Positions 1 through 6,013 of a stretch of 6,276 nucleotides of DNA are shown in pieces. How positions within the stretch are numbered: position 1 is the stretch's first letter; the number at the start of each line of letters is the position of its first letter. The DNA is taken from NCBI GenBank assembly GCA_946478915.1, contig CAMLER010000317.1, positions 1-6,276 of the forward strand. The letters run 5' to 3'. The notes below the pieces were generated by a model that worked only from the letters and a program-made list of their open reading frames with translations, was not told the origin of the DNA and ran no database searches. The position numbers were made by a program, and so were the translations under genes. The DNA comes from an uncultured Chryseolinea sp. Lineage in GTDB: Bacteria; Bacteroidota; Bacteroidia; Cytophagales; Cyclobacteriaceae.

Positions 1-796
1 CCATGTAAAACTCTTTATCCTGAAGGACCCGAAGCAACTTGGCTTGCATAGCAAGCGACGTATTACTGATCTCATCCAAAAACAATGTCCCGCCATGGGC
101 TGTCTGAAAAAAACCCGCCCTAGTTTCTGCTGCGCCGGTAAATGCTCCTTTTACATAACCAAATAATTCGCTCTCGAGCAGTGAATCCGGAATGCCACCG
201 CAGTTCACTGGTACGAATGGCGCCGCCGAAATATGACTTCCATAGTGCAACGCTCGGGCTACCAGCTCTTTGCCGGTTCCGCTTTCACCTGTCACCAAGA
301 CCGTTGCAGAGGTCGACTTGGCTTTGGAAATCGTATTGAATACTTTGGTCATGCTCTCCGACTCCCCTATAATTCCGAAGTTTTGAGGAGATGGCGTTTG
401 TACTCGTTTCTTATTGCCGCCCGTCTTAGACAAGACTCTTTCGACCGCAGCGAAAAGTTCATCATCGGTAAAGGATTTTACAAGATACTCTTCCGCGCCA
501 ATCTTGATAGATTCAATCGCCCCCTCGATAGAGGGGAATCCTGTGATGACCAATATTCCTACATTTTTGAAATTTTCTGACACATGGCGGACGAGTTCGA
601 TCCCATTTTCACCGGGCATTTTCAAATCAGTAATTACAAGATCAAACCCGACGGTATCCAAAAGTTTAACTGCCGATTGAACATTCGACGCTGTATACAC
701 TTCGTAGCCGATGGTTTGAAGATTACGTTTTATCAGTTCAACGGTCTCTGGAGAGTCATCGACAACAAGCACGTTTATGGGATTCCGCTTTGGCAT
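1..796 (-). CDS. NtrC-family sigma-54-dependent response regulator (C-terminus cut by the window edge)
   Basis: A transcriptional activator that, once phosphorylated, hydrolyses ATP to open sigma-54 RNA polymerase promoters. The first 265 residues are visible. They comprise a receiver domain (about 5-122) with acidic pair Asp13/Asp14, phospho-acceptor Asp57 (in TDLKMP), Thr85 and Lys107, and then an AAA+ domain from about residue 140. That domain has Walker A GESGTGKE (170-177), an exact GAFTGA sigma-54 contact loop (217-222) and Walker B LFLDEI (238-243). The rest of the AAA+ domain and the expected HTH DNA-binding domain lie beyond base 1. The ATG at 794-796 starts nine bases after the kinase stop. 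Its ribosome site is weak (AGAAGAAAA, overlapping the kinase stop), so translational coupling is likely. One oddity is that Lys107 is followed by Ser, where Pro is usual. It is very probably the partner of the kinase at 806-1912, and the intact GAFTGA implies real sigma-54 targets, perhaps rnk. Confidence 0.95.
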   Translation of the reverse strand, partial: MPKRNPINVLVVDDSPETVELIKRNLQTIGYEVYTASNVQSAVKLLDTVGFDLVITDLKMPGENGIELVRHVSENFKNVGILVITGFPSIEGAIESIKIGAEEYLVKSFTDDELFAAVERVLSKTGGNKKRVQTPSPQNFGIIGESESMTKVFNTISKAKSTSATVLVTGESGTGKELVARALHYGSHISAAPFVPVNCGGIPDSLLESELFGYVKGAFTGAAETRAGFFQTAHGGTLFLDEISNTSLAMQAKLLRVLQDKEFYM

Positions 797-805
797 ACGC
801 AAATA

Positions 806-1912
806 CTATTTTCTTCTAACTTGTTTCAATGGGAAAAGCAACTCGAATTTAGCGCCTTTTCCCGGCGAACTGGTGACTGCTATTCTTCCATTGTGGGAAG
901 TGACTATTCCCTGAACGACCGAAAGTCCCAGACCTGTCCCCTGGCCAACAGGTTTAGTCGTAAAGAAAGGTTCGAAGATTTTGCGTTTTACCTCGTTTGT
1001 CATTCCATGGCCGGTATCCTTTATGGTGAGACTCACTCCCCCCCTCTTTTTCTTGGTAATGATTGTAAGCTGTCCGCCAGTAGGCATAGCGTGAATTGCG
1101 TTCGTCGTGAGGTTAACCAAAACCTGGCTCATCTGAACCGCATCCGCCTGTATATAGGGTAATCCTGGATCCAGGTTTGAAACCAGTTTTATGCGCTGAC
1201 TTTGGAAACGAACGTCGATGAAATACAATGTATTGGACACAACATCATTAAGATTTACCTCGGTTATTTGCTGCGGCATCTGTCTCGAGAAAATCATCAG
1301 CTTTTTTATAATTTCTCTTGTATAAAGAGAGGCCTTGACAATGCGCTCAATATCTTCCTCCTGCTGGCCATTCAAGCCGCCGGCTTTCTTGATCAATTGC
1401 GCAAACCCGAGAATTCTTCCCAATGGCTCATTTAACTCATGGGCAATTCCCGCAGAAAGTTCTCCGACAAATGCAAGTCGCTCTAATTGTCTGAGCTGAT
1501 CCTGTAGTTTTATTTTTTCTTCTTCAGTAATGATCCGTTTAATGAGCAGCGAAAGCTCGCTCGCCACGACACGGATTAGTTTTTTCTCCTCCGGGAGAAA
1601 AGGCGCCTTATTGTTTCCTATTTTTCTTCTATAGCCCACCTCTACTTTCCCGCGAACACTTTTGCCCAACATAAGGGTTGCTGACAGTTTATGAACGCTT
1701 TTATTAAACCTGGGCGTCGCATGTATGTCTTTACCAATAACAATGCGGGACTCGGCAAATTTTGGATGCTGCATAGCCTTGGGCATGATCAGAATGGTTT
1801 TTGACAGTATAGCTTCCAGGTTGTTTTCATCCTCAAGAGCTATTCTCGATAGCTCGTAAAGGCATTCTAATTCCTTTACGCGTTCCTGAAGCTGGAATTC
1901 TGTTGCTTGCAT
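806..1912 (-). CDS. Soluble sensor histidine kinase with N-terminal GAF-like region
   Basis: A 368-residue sensor kinase expected to autophosphorylate on His158 and pass the phosphate to the regulator encoded immediately downstream. Residues 1-30 form a helical linker containing KELECLYELSRI. Residues about 30-128 look like a divergent GAF sensor domain (G-K-V-x-V-G-Y strand near 88-94, then an F-x-x-E-E-K-K-L-I helix at 105-113). A coiled-coil linker follows at about 128-147. The HisKA domain carries HELNEP (158-163), and the HATPase_c domain carries an N box (264-276), G1 DTGHGM (299-304), F box FEPFFTTK (313-320) and G2 GTGLGL (325-330). No membrane segment or signal peptide is seen, so the signal is probably cytoplasmic; the ligand is unknown. 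The ATG at 1912 is the most upstream possible, because an in-frame TAG lies five codons before it, but no Shine-Dalgarno sequence precedes it. It is divergent from rnk and forms an operon with the regulator. Confidence 0.95.
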   Translation of the reverse strand: MQATEFQLQERVKELECLYELSRIALEDENNLEAILSKTILIMPKAMQHPKFAESRIVIGKDIHATPRFNKSVHKLSATLMLGKSVRGKVEVGYRRKIGNNKAPFLPEEKKLIRVVASELSLLIKRIITEEEKIKLQDQLRQLERLAFVGELSAGIAHELNEPLGRILGFAQLIKKAGGLNGQQEEDIERIVKASLYTREIIKKLMIFSRQMPQQITEVNLNDVVSNTLYFIDVRFQSQRIKLVSNLDPGLPYIQADAVQMSQVLVNLTTNAIHAMPTGGQLTIITKKKRGGVSLTIKDTGHGMTNEVKRKIFEPFFTTKPVGQGTGLGLSVVQGIVTSHNGRIAVTSSPGKGAKFELLFPLKQVRRK

Positions 1913-1986
1913 AAAGTCTGATGAACTACAAAAGTAGGAAGCGTTGTTATAAAAATAGCGATATTATTTATTAGTTATTCAACTGG

Positions 1987-2003
1987 TGGGTAAAAACTAC
2001 CCA
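1987..2003. promoter_or_regulatory. Candidate enhancer (upstream activating) site for the sigma-54 activator
   Basis: A perfect 6-bp inverted repeat, TGGGTA-N5-TACCCA, is centred near 1995. This is about 100 bp upstream of the predicted rnk transcription start and about 80 bp from its -24 element, the normal distance for an NtrC-type enhancer. Flanking bases extend the symmetry imperfectly (ACTGG on the left, CAGT on the right). A further half-site-like TATCCA lies at 2016-2021. The site also lies about 75 bp upstream of the kinase start, so it could serve autoregulation. Position and symmetry are seen; binding by the neighbouring regulator is inferred. Confidence 0.45.
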
Positions 2004-2071
2004 GTGAGTATTTTCTATCCACCGTGTTTGCACGAGTCAGTGCCTATTTCAATCTCAATAAGAGAATAATA

Positions 2072-2087
2072 TGGCATGGATACTGCA
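2072..2087 (+). promoter_or_regulatory. Sigma-54 (-24/-12) promoter for rnk
   Basis: The sequence TGGCATGGATACTGCA matches the sigma-54 consensus (TGGCACG-N4-TTGCA) at 14 of the 16 positions if the spacer is free. The invariant GG (2073-2074) and GC (2085-2086) are exactly 10 bases apart, as required. The predicted transcription start is near 2097-2099, giving a leader of about 21 bases that just contains the rnk ribosome site (2107-2114). The spacing to rnk and a divergent gene for a GAFTGA-bearing activator both support the call. The deviations are T for C in the -24 box and C for T in the -12 box. Confidence 0.7.
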
Positions 2088-2106
2088 TATAAAATATGAT
2101 AAGTAA

Positions 2107-2114
2107 AGGGGGAG
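2107..2114 (+). promoter_or_regulatory. Strong ribosome binding site of rnk
   Basis: AGGGGGAG lies four bases before the ATG at 2119. It fixes that ATG as the start rather than the second in-frame ATG (residue 5), which would be 16 bases away. It is the only clear Shine-Dalgarno sequence among the six genes here. Confidence 0.8.
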
Positions 2115-2118
2115 TATT

Positions 2119-2529
2119 ATGGAAAATAAAATGTTTGTCACAATTAATGATTATCAAAGGTTAATTGGCCTTATAGAATTTTCTTCTATAAAAAGTAGAT
2201 ATCCAGACTTGATTGACCGTTTATTAAGAGACCTGAAAACAGCGAAGATGCTTGCTCAAGAAAATATTTCGAGCAAAATCGTTACGATGAATTCGCGCAT
2301 TCGTCTCAAAGAACTTTCGAGTGGTAAAGAGACAGAGATAACAATAGCATATCCTCATGATGCCAATGGAAAAGAGGGACGAATCTCTGTGGTGTCACAC
2401 GCGGGAGCAGCATTGCTTGGTCGTCAGGAAGGCGATAAGGTTACGTGGCGTGTACCGGGTGGTGTAGGTGAGTTCGAAATTGTCAAGATCATATTTCAGC
2501 CAGAGGCTGCAGGCGATTATTATCTATAG
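2119..2529 (+). CDS. rnk: Rnk-type nucleoside diphosphate kinase regulator (GreA/GreB-like RNA polymerase factor)
   Basis: A 136-residue protein, the same size as E. coli Rnk. Family knowledge: Rnk proteins carry a short N-terminal coiled coil and a C-terminal FKBP-like GreA/GreB domain. They bind RNA polymerase near the secondary channel, and in E. coli rnk was named for its effect on nucleoside diphosphate kinase levels. Seen here: a helical N-terminal part (about 8-50), then VTMNSR (55-60), the block HAGAALLGRQEGDKVTW (94-110), PGG (113-115), and the terminal QPEAAGDYYL (127-136). The last three blocks are near-identical to hallmark Rnk segments. The N-terminal half is much less conserved. 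The gene stands alone, with its own sigma-54-type promoter and strong ribosome site upstream and a strong terminator downstream. It is divergent from a two-component operon that probably controls it. Full GreA or GreB is excluded by length and by the Rnk-type C-terminus. Confidence 0.93.
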   Translation: MENKMFVTINDYQRLIGLIEFSSIKSRYPDLIDRLLRDLKTAKMLAQENISSKIVTMNSRIRLKELSSGKETEITIAYPHDANGKEGRISVVSHAGAALLGRQEGDKVTWRVPGGVGEFEIVKIIFQPEAAGDYYL

Positions 2530-2549
2530 TTAGGGAGTATAGATGAGCG

Positions 2550-2585
2550 TCAGAGTCATGCGAAAGCGTGGCTCTGATTTTTTTT
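2550..2585 (+). terminator. Rho-independent terminator of rnk
   Basis: Starting 20 bases after the rnk stop, a stem of about 12 pairs (2550-2560 with 2567-2577) closes on a GAAA-type loop and is followed by eight T residues (2578-2585). Two of the pairs are G-U wobbles that become A-C mismatches on the opposite strand, and no T run exists on that side. It therefore works for rnk and not for the convergent amidase. Confidence 0.92.
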
Positions 2586-2607
2586 GCTCCTGTATGACGG
2601 GCTCTTA

Positions 2608-4236
2608 TTAAATCCCGACAGATTTTTTGAATTCGGGCGGCACACGCTTCTTAGAACTTTGTTCATAGGCGAACGCCACTGTTATCAATTCCGGTTCCTC
2701 AAAGGCCGCTCCCAGGAATGTCAATCCAATTGGGAGATTGAAAACCGTTCCCATTGGCACCGTTATAGATGGGTATCCCGCTACCGCTGCAGGGCTGTAC
2801 ATACCATAACCGGTGAATGAGTCCCCATTGATCAGGTCAATACACCACGATGGACCGTTGGCGGGCCCGCAAATACATGAAAGTTCGTTGTCTTTAAGCA
2901 GGCTATCAATTGCATTTCGTGTTGTTGAGCGAAGTTTGGACAAAGCGTCTATGTAATCTTTGCTTTCCAAGCCTCCCTTTTCCTGCGAGGCTTCAAGTAT
3001 CTCCTGCTTGAAAAAAGGCATTGCCGCACTATCGTTTTTGAGATTGAAATCAATTACATCCTGCAAGGATTTTACCGCCCCCTTTGTCTGGGACAGATAT
3101 TTGTTCAATCCCGTCTTGAATTCAAATTGGAGAACTTTGTACTCGAGGCCTTCCAGACTTTTTAGTTTTCCGAGAAGATCCACTTCCACAATAGTGGCGC
3201 CCCTCGACGTCATCGTTTCTATGGCTTCCCTGAAAATTTCGTCAACAGCTTCATGAACTTTCAAAAATGATTTCTCGACACCAATCTTCTTGCCCTCAAG
3301 CCCATCGGCGTTAAGAAATTGTGTATAGTCATTCAGTATCTTCCCTGACCTATCCATCGTTGCGGGATCATTTTCGTCCGCGGCCGTCAATGGCCCCAGC
3401 AGTATTGCCGCATCTCTGACCGTTCGAGCCATAGGCCCTGCTGTATCCTGCGTATGAGAGATGGGAATAATGCCAGACCTGCTCCATAGCCCAACCGTTG
3501 GCTTAATACCGACAATCCCATTAATGGAAGACGGACAATGGATTGACCCATCCGTTTCTGTACCAATGGCTATAGCACAAAGGTTAGCTGCAACTGCGGT
3601 CCCCGACCCGGAGCTTGATCCGCACGGGTTTCTGTCAAGGACATATGGATTCTTAGTCTGACCGCCGCGACTGCTCCAGCCGCTGCTAGAACGTGTAGAC
3701 CGAAAGTTAGCCCACTCGCTGAGGTTTGTTTTTCCAAGAAGAACTGCTCCTGCCTTCCGCAATTCCGCAATGATGAATGCATCATTTTCGGCTTTGTTTC
3801 CAAGTAGTGCAAGTGATCCCGCTGTGGTCATCATTTGGTCACCGGTGTCGATGTTGTCTTTGATTAATATCGGTATGCCGTGAAGCGGTCCACGTATTTT
3901 GTTTTCCTTTCGTTCCTGATCCAGGGCGTCTGCTATAGCAAGTGCGTCGGGATTGATTTCGATAACAGCGTTTAGGGTCGGACCATTTTTATCAATTGCC
4001 TCGATACGTTCCAGATACATCTCCGCTATGGATTTGGCAGTCAACTCCCCTGACTCCATTTTTCGCTGCAGCTGATCGATCGTGGTTTCGTTTAGTGAAA
4101 AATCCGGAGATGATCCCTCATCTGTTGCTTTCTTTCCATTCTCAGACTGTTGAATACAAGAGTTCAGGTGAGCGAAAGCTGGTATTCCGGCTAATGATAT
4201 TAAGGCGCCGCGGTGTATAAAACTTCTTCGGTTCAC
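2608..4236 (-). CDS. Exported amidase-signature hydrolase, peptide-amidase-like, Tat signal and probable lipoprotein
   Basis: Numbering here is from the longer TTG reading frame start at 4284; subtract 16 for the GTG start chosen. The catalytic triad of the amidase signature family is intact: Lys142 (IKDN), cis-Ser223 (GSSSGSG, 222-228) and nucleophile Ser247 (TDGSI, 244-248). The blocks RNPCGSSSGSG, GTETDGSI, INGIVGIKPTVGL and SHTQDTAGPMAR closely resemble bacterial peptide amidase (Pam), which removes C-terminal amides from peptides, more than GatA. The N-terminus has twin arginines (NRRSFI, 18-23), a hydrophobic stretch, and LNSC (40-43), which is compatible with a lipobox. This suggests Tat export and membrane anchoring in the cell envelope. 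The GTG at 4234-4236 gives a typical V/M-N-R-R-S-F signal start with 542 residues; the TTG at 4282-4284 gives 558. Neither has a Shine-Dalgarno sequence. The substrate is unproven. The gene is monocistronic and convergent with rnk; no terminator of its own was found. Confidence 0.9.
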   Translation of the reverse strand: MNRRSFIHRGALISLAGIPAFAHLNSCIQQSENGKKATDEGSSPDFSLNETTIDQLQRKMESGELTAKSIAEMYLERIEAIDKNGPTLNAVIEINPDALAIADALDQERKENKIRGPLHGIPILIKDNIDTGDQMMTTAGSLALLGNKAENDAFIIAELRKAGAVLLGKTNLSEWANFRSTRSSSGWSSRGGQTKNPYVLDRNPCGSSSGSGTAVAANLCAIAIGTETDGSIHCPSSINGIVGIKPTVGLWSRSGIIPISHTQDTAGPMARTVRDAAILLGPLTAADENDPATMDRSGKILNDYTQFLNADGLEGKKIGVEKSFLKVHEAVDEIFREAIETMTSRGATIVEVDLLGKLKSLEGLEYKVLQFEFKTGLNKYLSQTKGAVKSLQDVIDFNLKNDSAAMPFFKQEILEASQEKGGLESKDYIDALSKLRSTTRNAIDSLLKDNELSCICGPANGPSWCIDLINGDSFTGYGMYSPAAVAGYPSITVPMGTVFNLPIGLTFLGAAFEEPELITVAFAYEQSSKKRVPPEFKKSVGI

Positions 4237-4265
4237 GGGAGTAGCAGTGATTGGTGGATTTATTG

Positions 4266-4294
4266 ACAATATTAATATGCACAATAAAAATCAA
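4266..4294 (-). promoter_or_regulatory. Possible sigma-70 promoter for the amidase gene
   Basis: On the minus strand, TTGATT (4289-4294) and TATTGT (4266-4271) are 17 bases apart, each matching the consensus at four of six positions. Transcription would start near 4258-4260, downstream of the TTG start and upstream of the GTG at 4236, which favours the GTG. A rival pair, TTAACA (4346-4351) and TATGAC (4324-4329) with a 16-base spacer, would include both starts. AT-rich DNA makes chance matches likely. Confidence 0.3.
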
Positions 4295-4356
4295 ATTCCC
4301 GTTACATTCGATCATTAAGCACCGTCATATCGATTAATCCTAATTTGTTAAGTTGG

Positions 4357-4416
4357 AAAAAAGGAATAGGGAATAAGGATGTCGTCGGAAAGGGTGCGCC
4401 TTATTCCCTATTTCCT
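4357..4416 (-). terminator. Hairpin terminator after the kinase-isomerase unit
   Basis: A long inverted repeat pairs 4365-4378 with 4399-4412 (14 perfect pairs). Three more pairs extend it beyond a one-base bulge at 4413. The loop is 20 bases (4379-4398). On the minus strand it is followed by six T residues (4357-4362 on the plus strand are A), so it should stop transcription coming from the isomerase gene, whose stop codon is about 94 bases upstream. The arms are strongly purine-rich/pyrimidine-rich (GGAATAGGGAATAAGG), unlike a typical GC-rich terminator, so it may be a dispersed palindromic element that doubles as a terminator. Confidence 0.7.
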
Positions 4417-4509
4417 AGCCCTCCTTTAAAAATCGCAAAACATGACAAAGCCTGTAATCCCGAAGGTAAATTGACGTTGCCAGGATAATAAAGGATTTAC
4501 GTCTGCTTC

Positions 4510-5082
4510 TCAGGGCGCCTGAAGGCTTGTATTGTCCATAAAGGCATAGGCAATGATATGGCAAATTCCCATGTGAGCATCTTCAACCCTACCATAATGA
4601 CTATCATTCACAACGATAACGGTTTCTCCGATATCGGCAAGTTTTCCTCTTTTATTTCCGACGAGGGCGATTGTTTTCATTCTGTTATCCTTGCCCCATT
4701 GAATAGCCTTCACAAGATTAGGAGAGTTTCCACTGACGCTCATCGCAAATAATATATCACCGGGTTTCGCAAAGTTCATCAGCTGTCTGACGAATACATC
4801 TTCGAACGCATAGTCGTTTCCCAACGCCGTCATCCAGGGATTGTTATCATTAAGAGAAAGGCATCGAAAGCGTTTATAAGTTTTATCTGAAGACCCTTTG
4901 CCCAGATCTGTAACAAAATGCGATGCATTGGCAGCGCAACCGCCGTTCCCGAATACGAAGATATTTTTATCCTGGTCCAATGCTGTTTTAAAAATTGAAA
5001 TGACTTCAGAAATTTTTTCTTTTGGAAGGGCACTCAACGTTTGTTTCTGAAGTTCGATATACTCGTTTATAAAGTTTAACAT
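4510..5082 (-). CDS. SIS-domain phosphosugar isomerase, GmhA-like (sedoheptulose-7-phosphate isomerase family)
   Basis: A 190-residue cytosolic protein, the usual length for GmhA. The SIS domain has the phosphosugar loop GNGGCAA (45-51) and the second Ser-rich loop SVSGNSPN (115-122), plus the C-terminal motif VEDAHMGICH (166-175). The family converts sedoheptulose 7-phosphate to D-glycero-heptose 7-phosphate, feeding lipopolysaccharide or S-layer heptose. Compared with E. coli GmhA as I recall it, His61 corresponds to His55 and His180 to His175. Glu65 is replaced by Asp59 and Gln172 by Glu167, a pattern I associate with a GmhA-like subfamily rather than a broken enzyme. The usual GNGGS serine is Cys49 here. 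The substrate is therefore uncertain. It starts 13 bases after the ROK kinase stop, without a Shine-Dalgarno sequence, so it is probably co-transcribed and perhaps coupled. No other heptose gene is visible. Confidence 0.88.
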   Translation of the reverse strand: MLNFINEYIELQKQTLSALPKEKISEVISIFKTALDQDKNIFVFGNGGCAANASHFVTDLGKGSSDKTYKRFRCLSLNDNNPWMTALGNDYAFEDVFVRQLMNFAKPGDILFAMSVSGNSPNLVKAIQWGKDNRMKTIALVGNKRGKLADIGETVIVVNDSHYGRVEDAHMGICHIIAYAFMDNTSLQAP

Positions 5083-5095
5083 AGGTTCAAAAGTG

Positions 5096-6013
5096 TTAGA
5101 TTATATTACTCCGCATAGCCATCGCTATAGCTCCGATCGTTACCGCATCCTCTTTCAGCGCTGCAAGCTGAATATTCAGGCCTGGCCGGAAGGCGTCCAT
5201 CACGTAGTTTTGTGTTTTTGTCTCGACGGCTGACCGTAGAATTTCTCCTAGCAAGGAGAGGCCTCCGCCGAGTACTACAATATCCGGGTGAAATAAATGA
5301 ATCGCATGCGAAAGTGCAAAAGCGAGATCATCTGTGGTTGACTCAAAAATATGTTTAGCATGGGAATCTCCTGCATGGATCGCTTTACCCAGAATAGTTG
5401 CCTCGTTTTGCGTCAATCCTTTCGTGAGTAACGCCAACTGACTTCGCGGTGATCCTAGTGATGCATTTCTAATTTTTTCATCAACCGCCCATCCTGAGCA
5501 GGATGATTGTACGGTTGCGCCGGAGCGATCGAGCCTAATGTGGCCAAATTCTGATTCACCAGGAACTTTCCCATGATAGATTTTCCCATACTGTACCAGG
5601 CCTGAACCGACACCGCTGCCTAACGTCACGTAGAATATTGTATCGTAATTTTTCCCAGCGCCATGAAGAGCTTCACCAAGCGCAGCCACATTTGCGTCGT
5701 TATCCACTATGACCTCAACACCGGATACATCCTCCAACCATGCCTGGAGAGAAAAGTCTGACCATCCGGTAATGTGATAGGAAGTAAAAATTTTTCCGGT
5801 TGACCGGTCTATCGGACCTCCGAAACCGACACCGATGGATGCAATATCTTCGTTTATTTCCGAGAGTGAATTTTTAATTACGGCGCAAATCCCTTCTGCC
5901 CCTGCATTCTGTTCGACTTTGAAACGAAACCGTTTTATAATGTTCAGATCCTGATCAGCTAATGTCAATTGAAGTTTCGTTCCGCCGATTTCTATTCCGA
6001 GGTAATAAGGCAT
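5096..6013 (-). CDS. ROK-family sugar kinase (glucokinase-like)
   Basis: A 305-residue cytosolic protein, full length for ROK kinases and without the N-terminal HTH of ROK repressors, so it is an enzyme that phosphorylates a hexose or a related sugar with ATP. Seen: the ATP phosphate loop GIEIGGTK (6-13), VGFGGPID (62-69), the catalytic aspartate in VDNDANVAALGE (Asp106), the second ATP-binding loop LGSGVGSG (131-138), the sugar-binding GESEFGH (152-158, Glu155 and His158), and the C-terminal LGGGLS loop (248-253). The zinc motif CxCGxxGC that normally follows the ROK histidine is absent; the region reads SSCSGWAVDEKI (170-181) with one cysteine. Specificity (glucose, N-acetylmannosamine, fructose or another sugar) cannot be read from sequence. 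It is first in a two-gene unit with the isomerase. The ATG at 6011-6013 lacks a Shine-Dalgarno sequence, and I found no convincing promoter in 6014-6230. Confidence 0.93.
   Translation of the reverse strand: MPYYLGIEIGGTKLQLTLADQDLNIIKRFRFKVEQNAGAEGICAVIKNSLSEINEDIASIGVGFGGPIDRSTGKIFTSYHITGWSDFSLQAWLEDVSGVEVIVDNDANVAALGEALHGAGKNYDTIFYVTLGSGVGSGLVQYGKIYHGKVPGESEFGHIRLDRSGATVQSSCSGWAVDEKIRNASLGSPRSQLALLTKGLTQNEATILGKAIHAGDSHAKHIFESTTDDLAFALSHAIHLFHPDIVVLGGGLSLLGEILRSAVETKTQNYVMDAFRPGLNIQLAALKEDAVTIGAIAMAMRSNII

Noticed and set aside
142..680. Three overlapping plus-strand reading frames opposite the response regulator
   Set aside because: They are shadows of the regulator coding sequence, which runs through this region on the minus strand without a stop.
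584..1162. 192-residue plus-strand reading frame opposite the kinase and regulator
   Set aside because: It is antisense to two genes with complete, unmistakable motifs, has no family signature and no ribosome site; it is a shadow frame.
1920..1975. Possible sigma-70 promoter of the kinase operon (TTGAAT with AT-rich DNA downstream)
   Set aside because: No -10 box of acceptable quality lies at a 16-18 base spacing; the AT-rich stretch gives many weak matches.
3570..3812. 80-residue minus-strand frame inside the amidase gene
   Set aside because: It lies over the amidase catalytic region in an alternative frame and has no independent signal.
4502..4520. Small bulged hairpin at the isomerase stop codon
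   Set aside because: It has no T run and overlaps the coding end; the hairpin at 4357-4416 is the better terminator.
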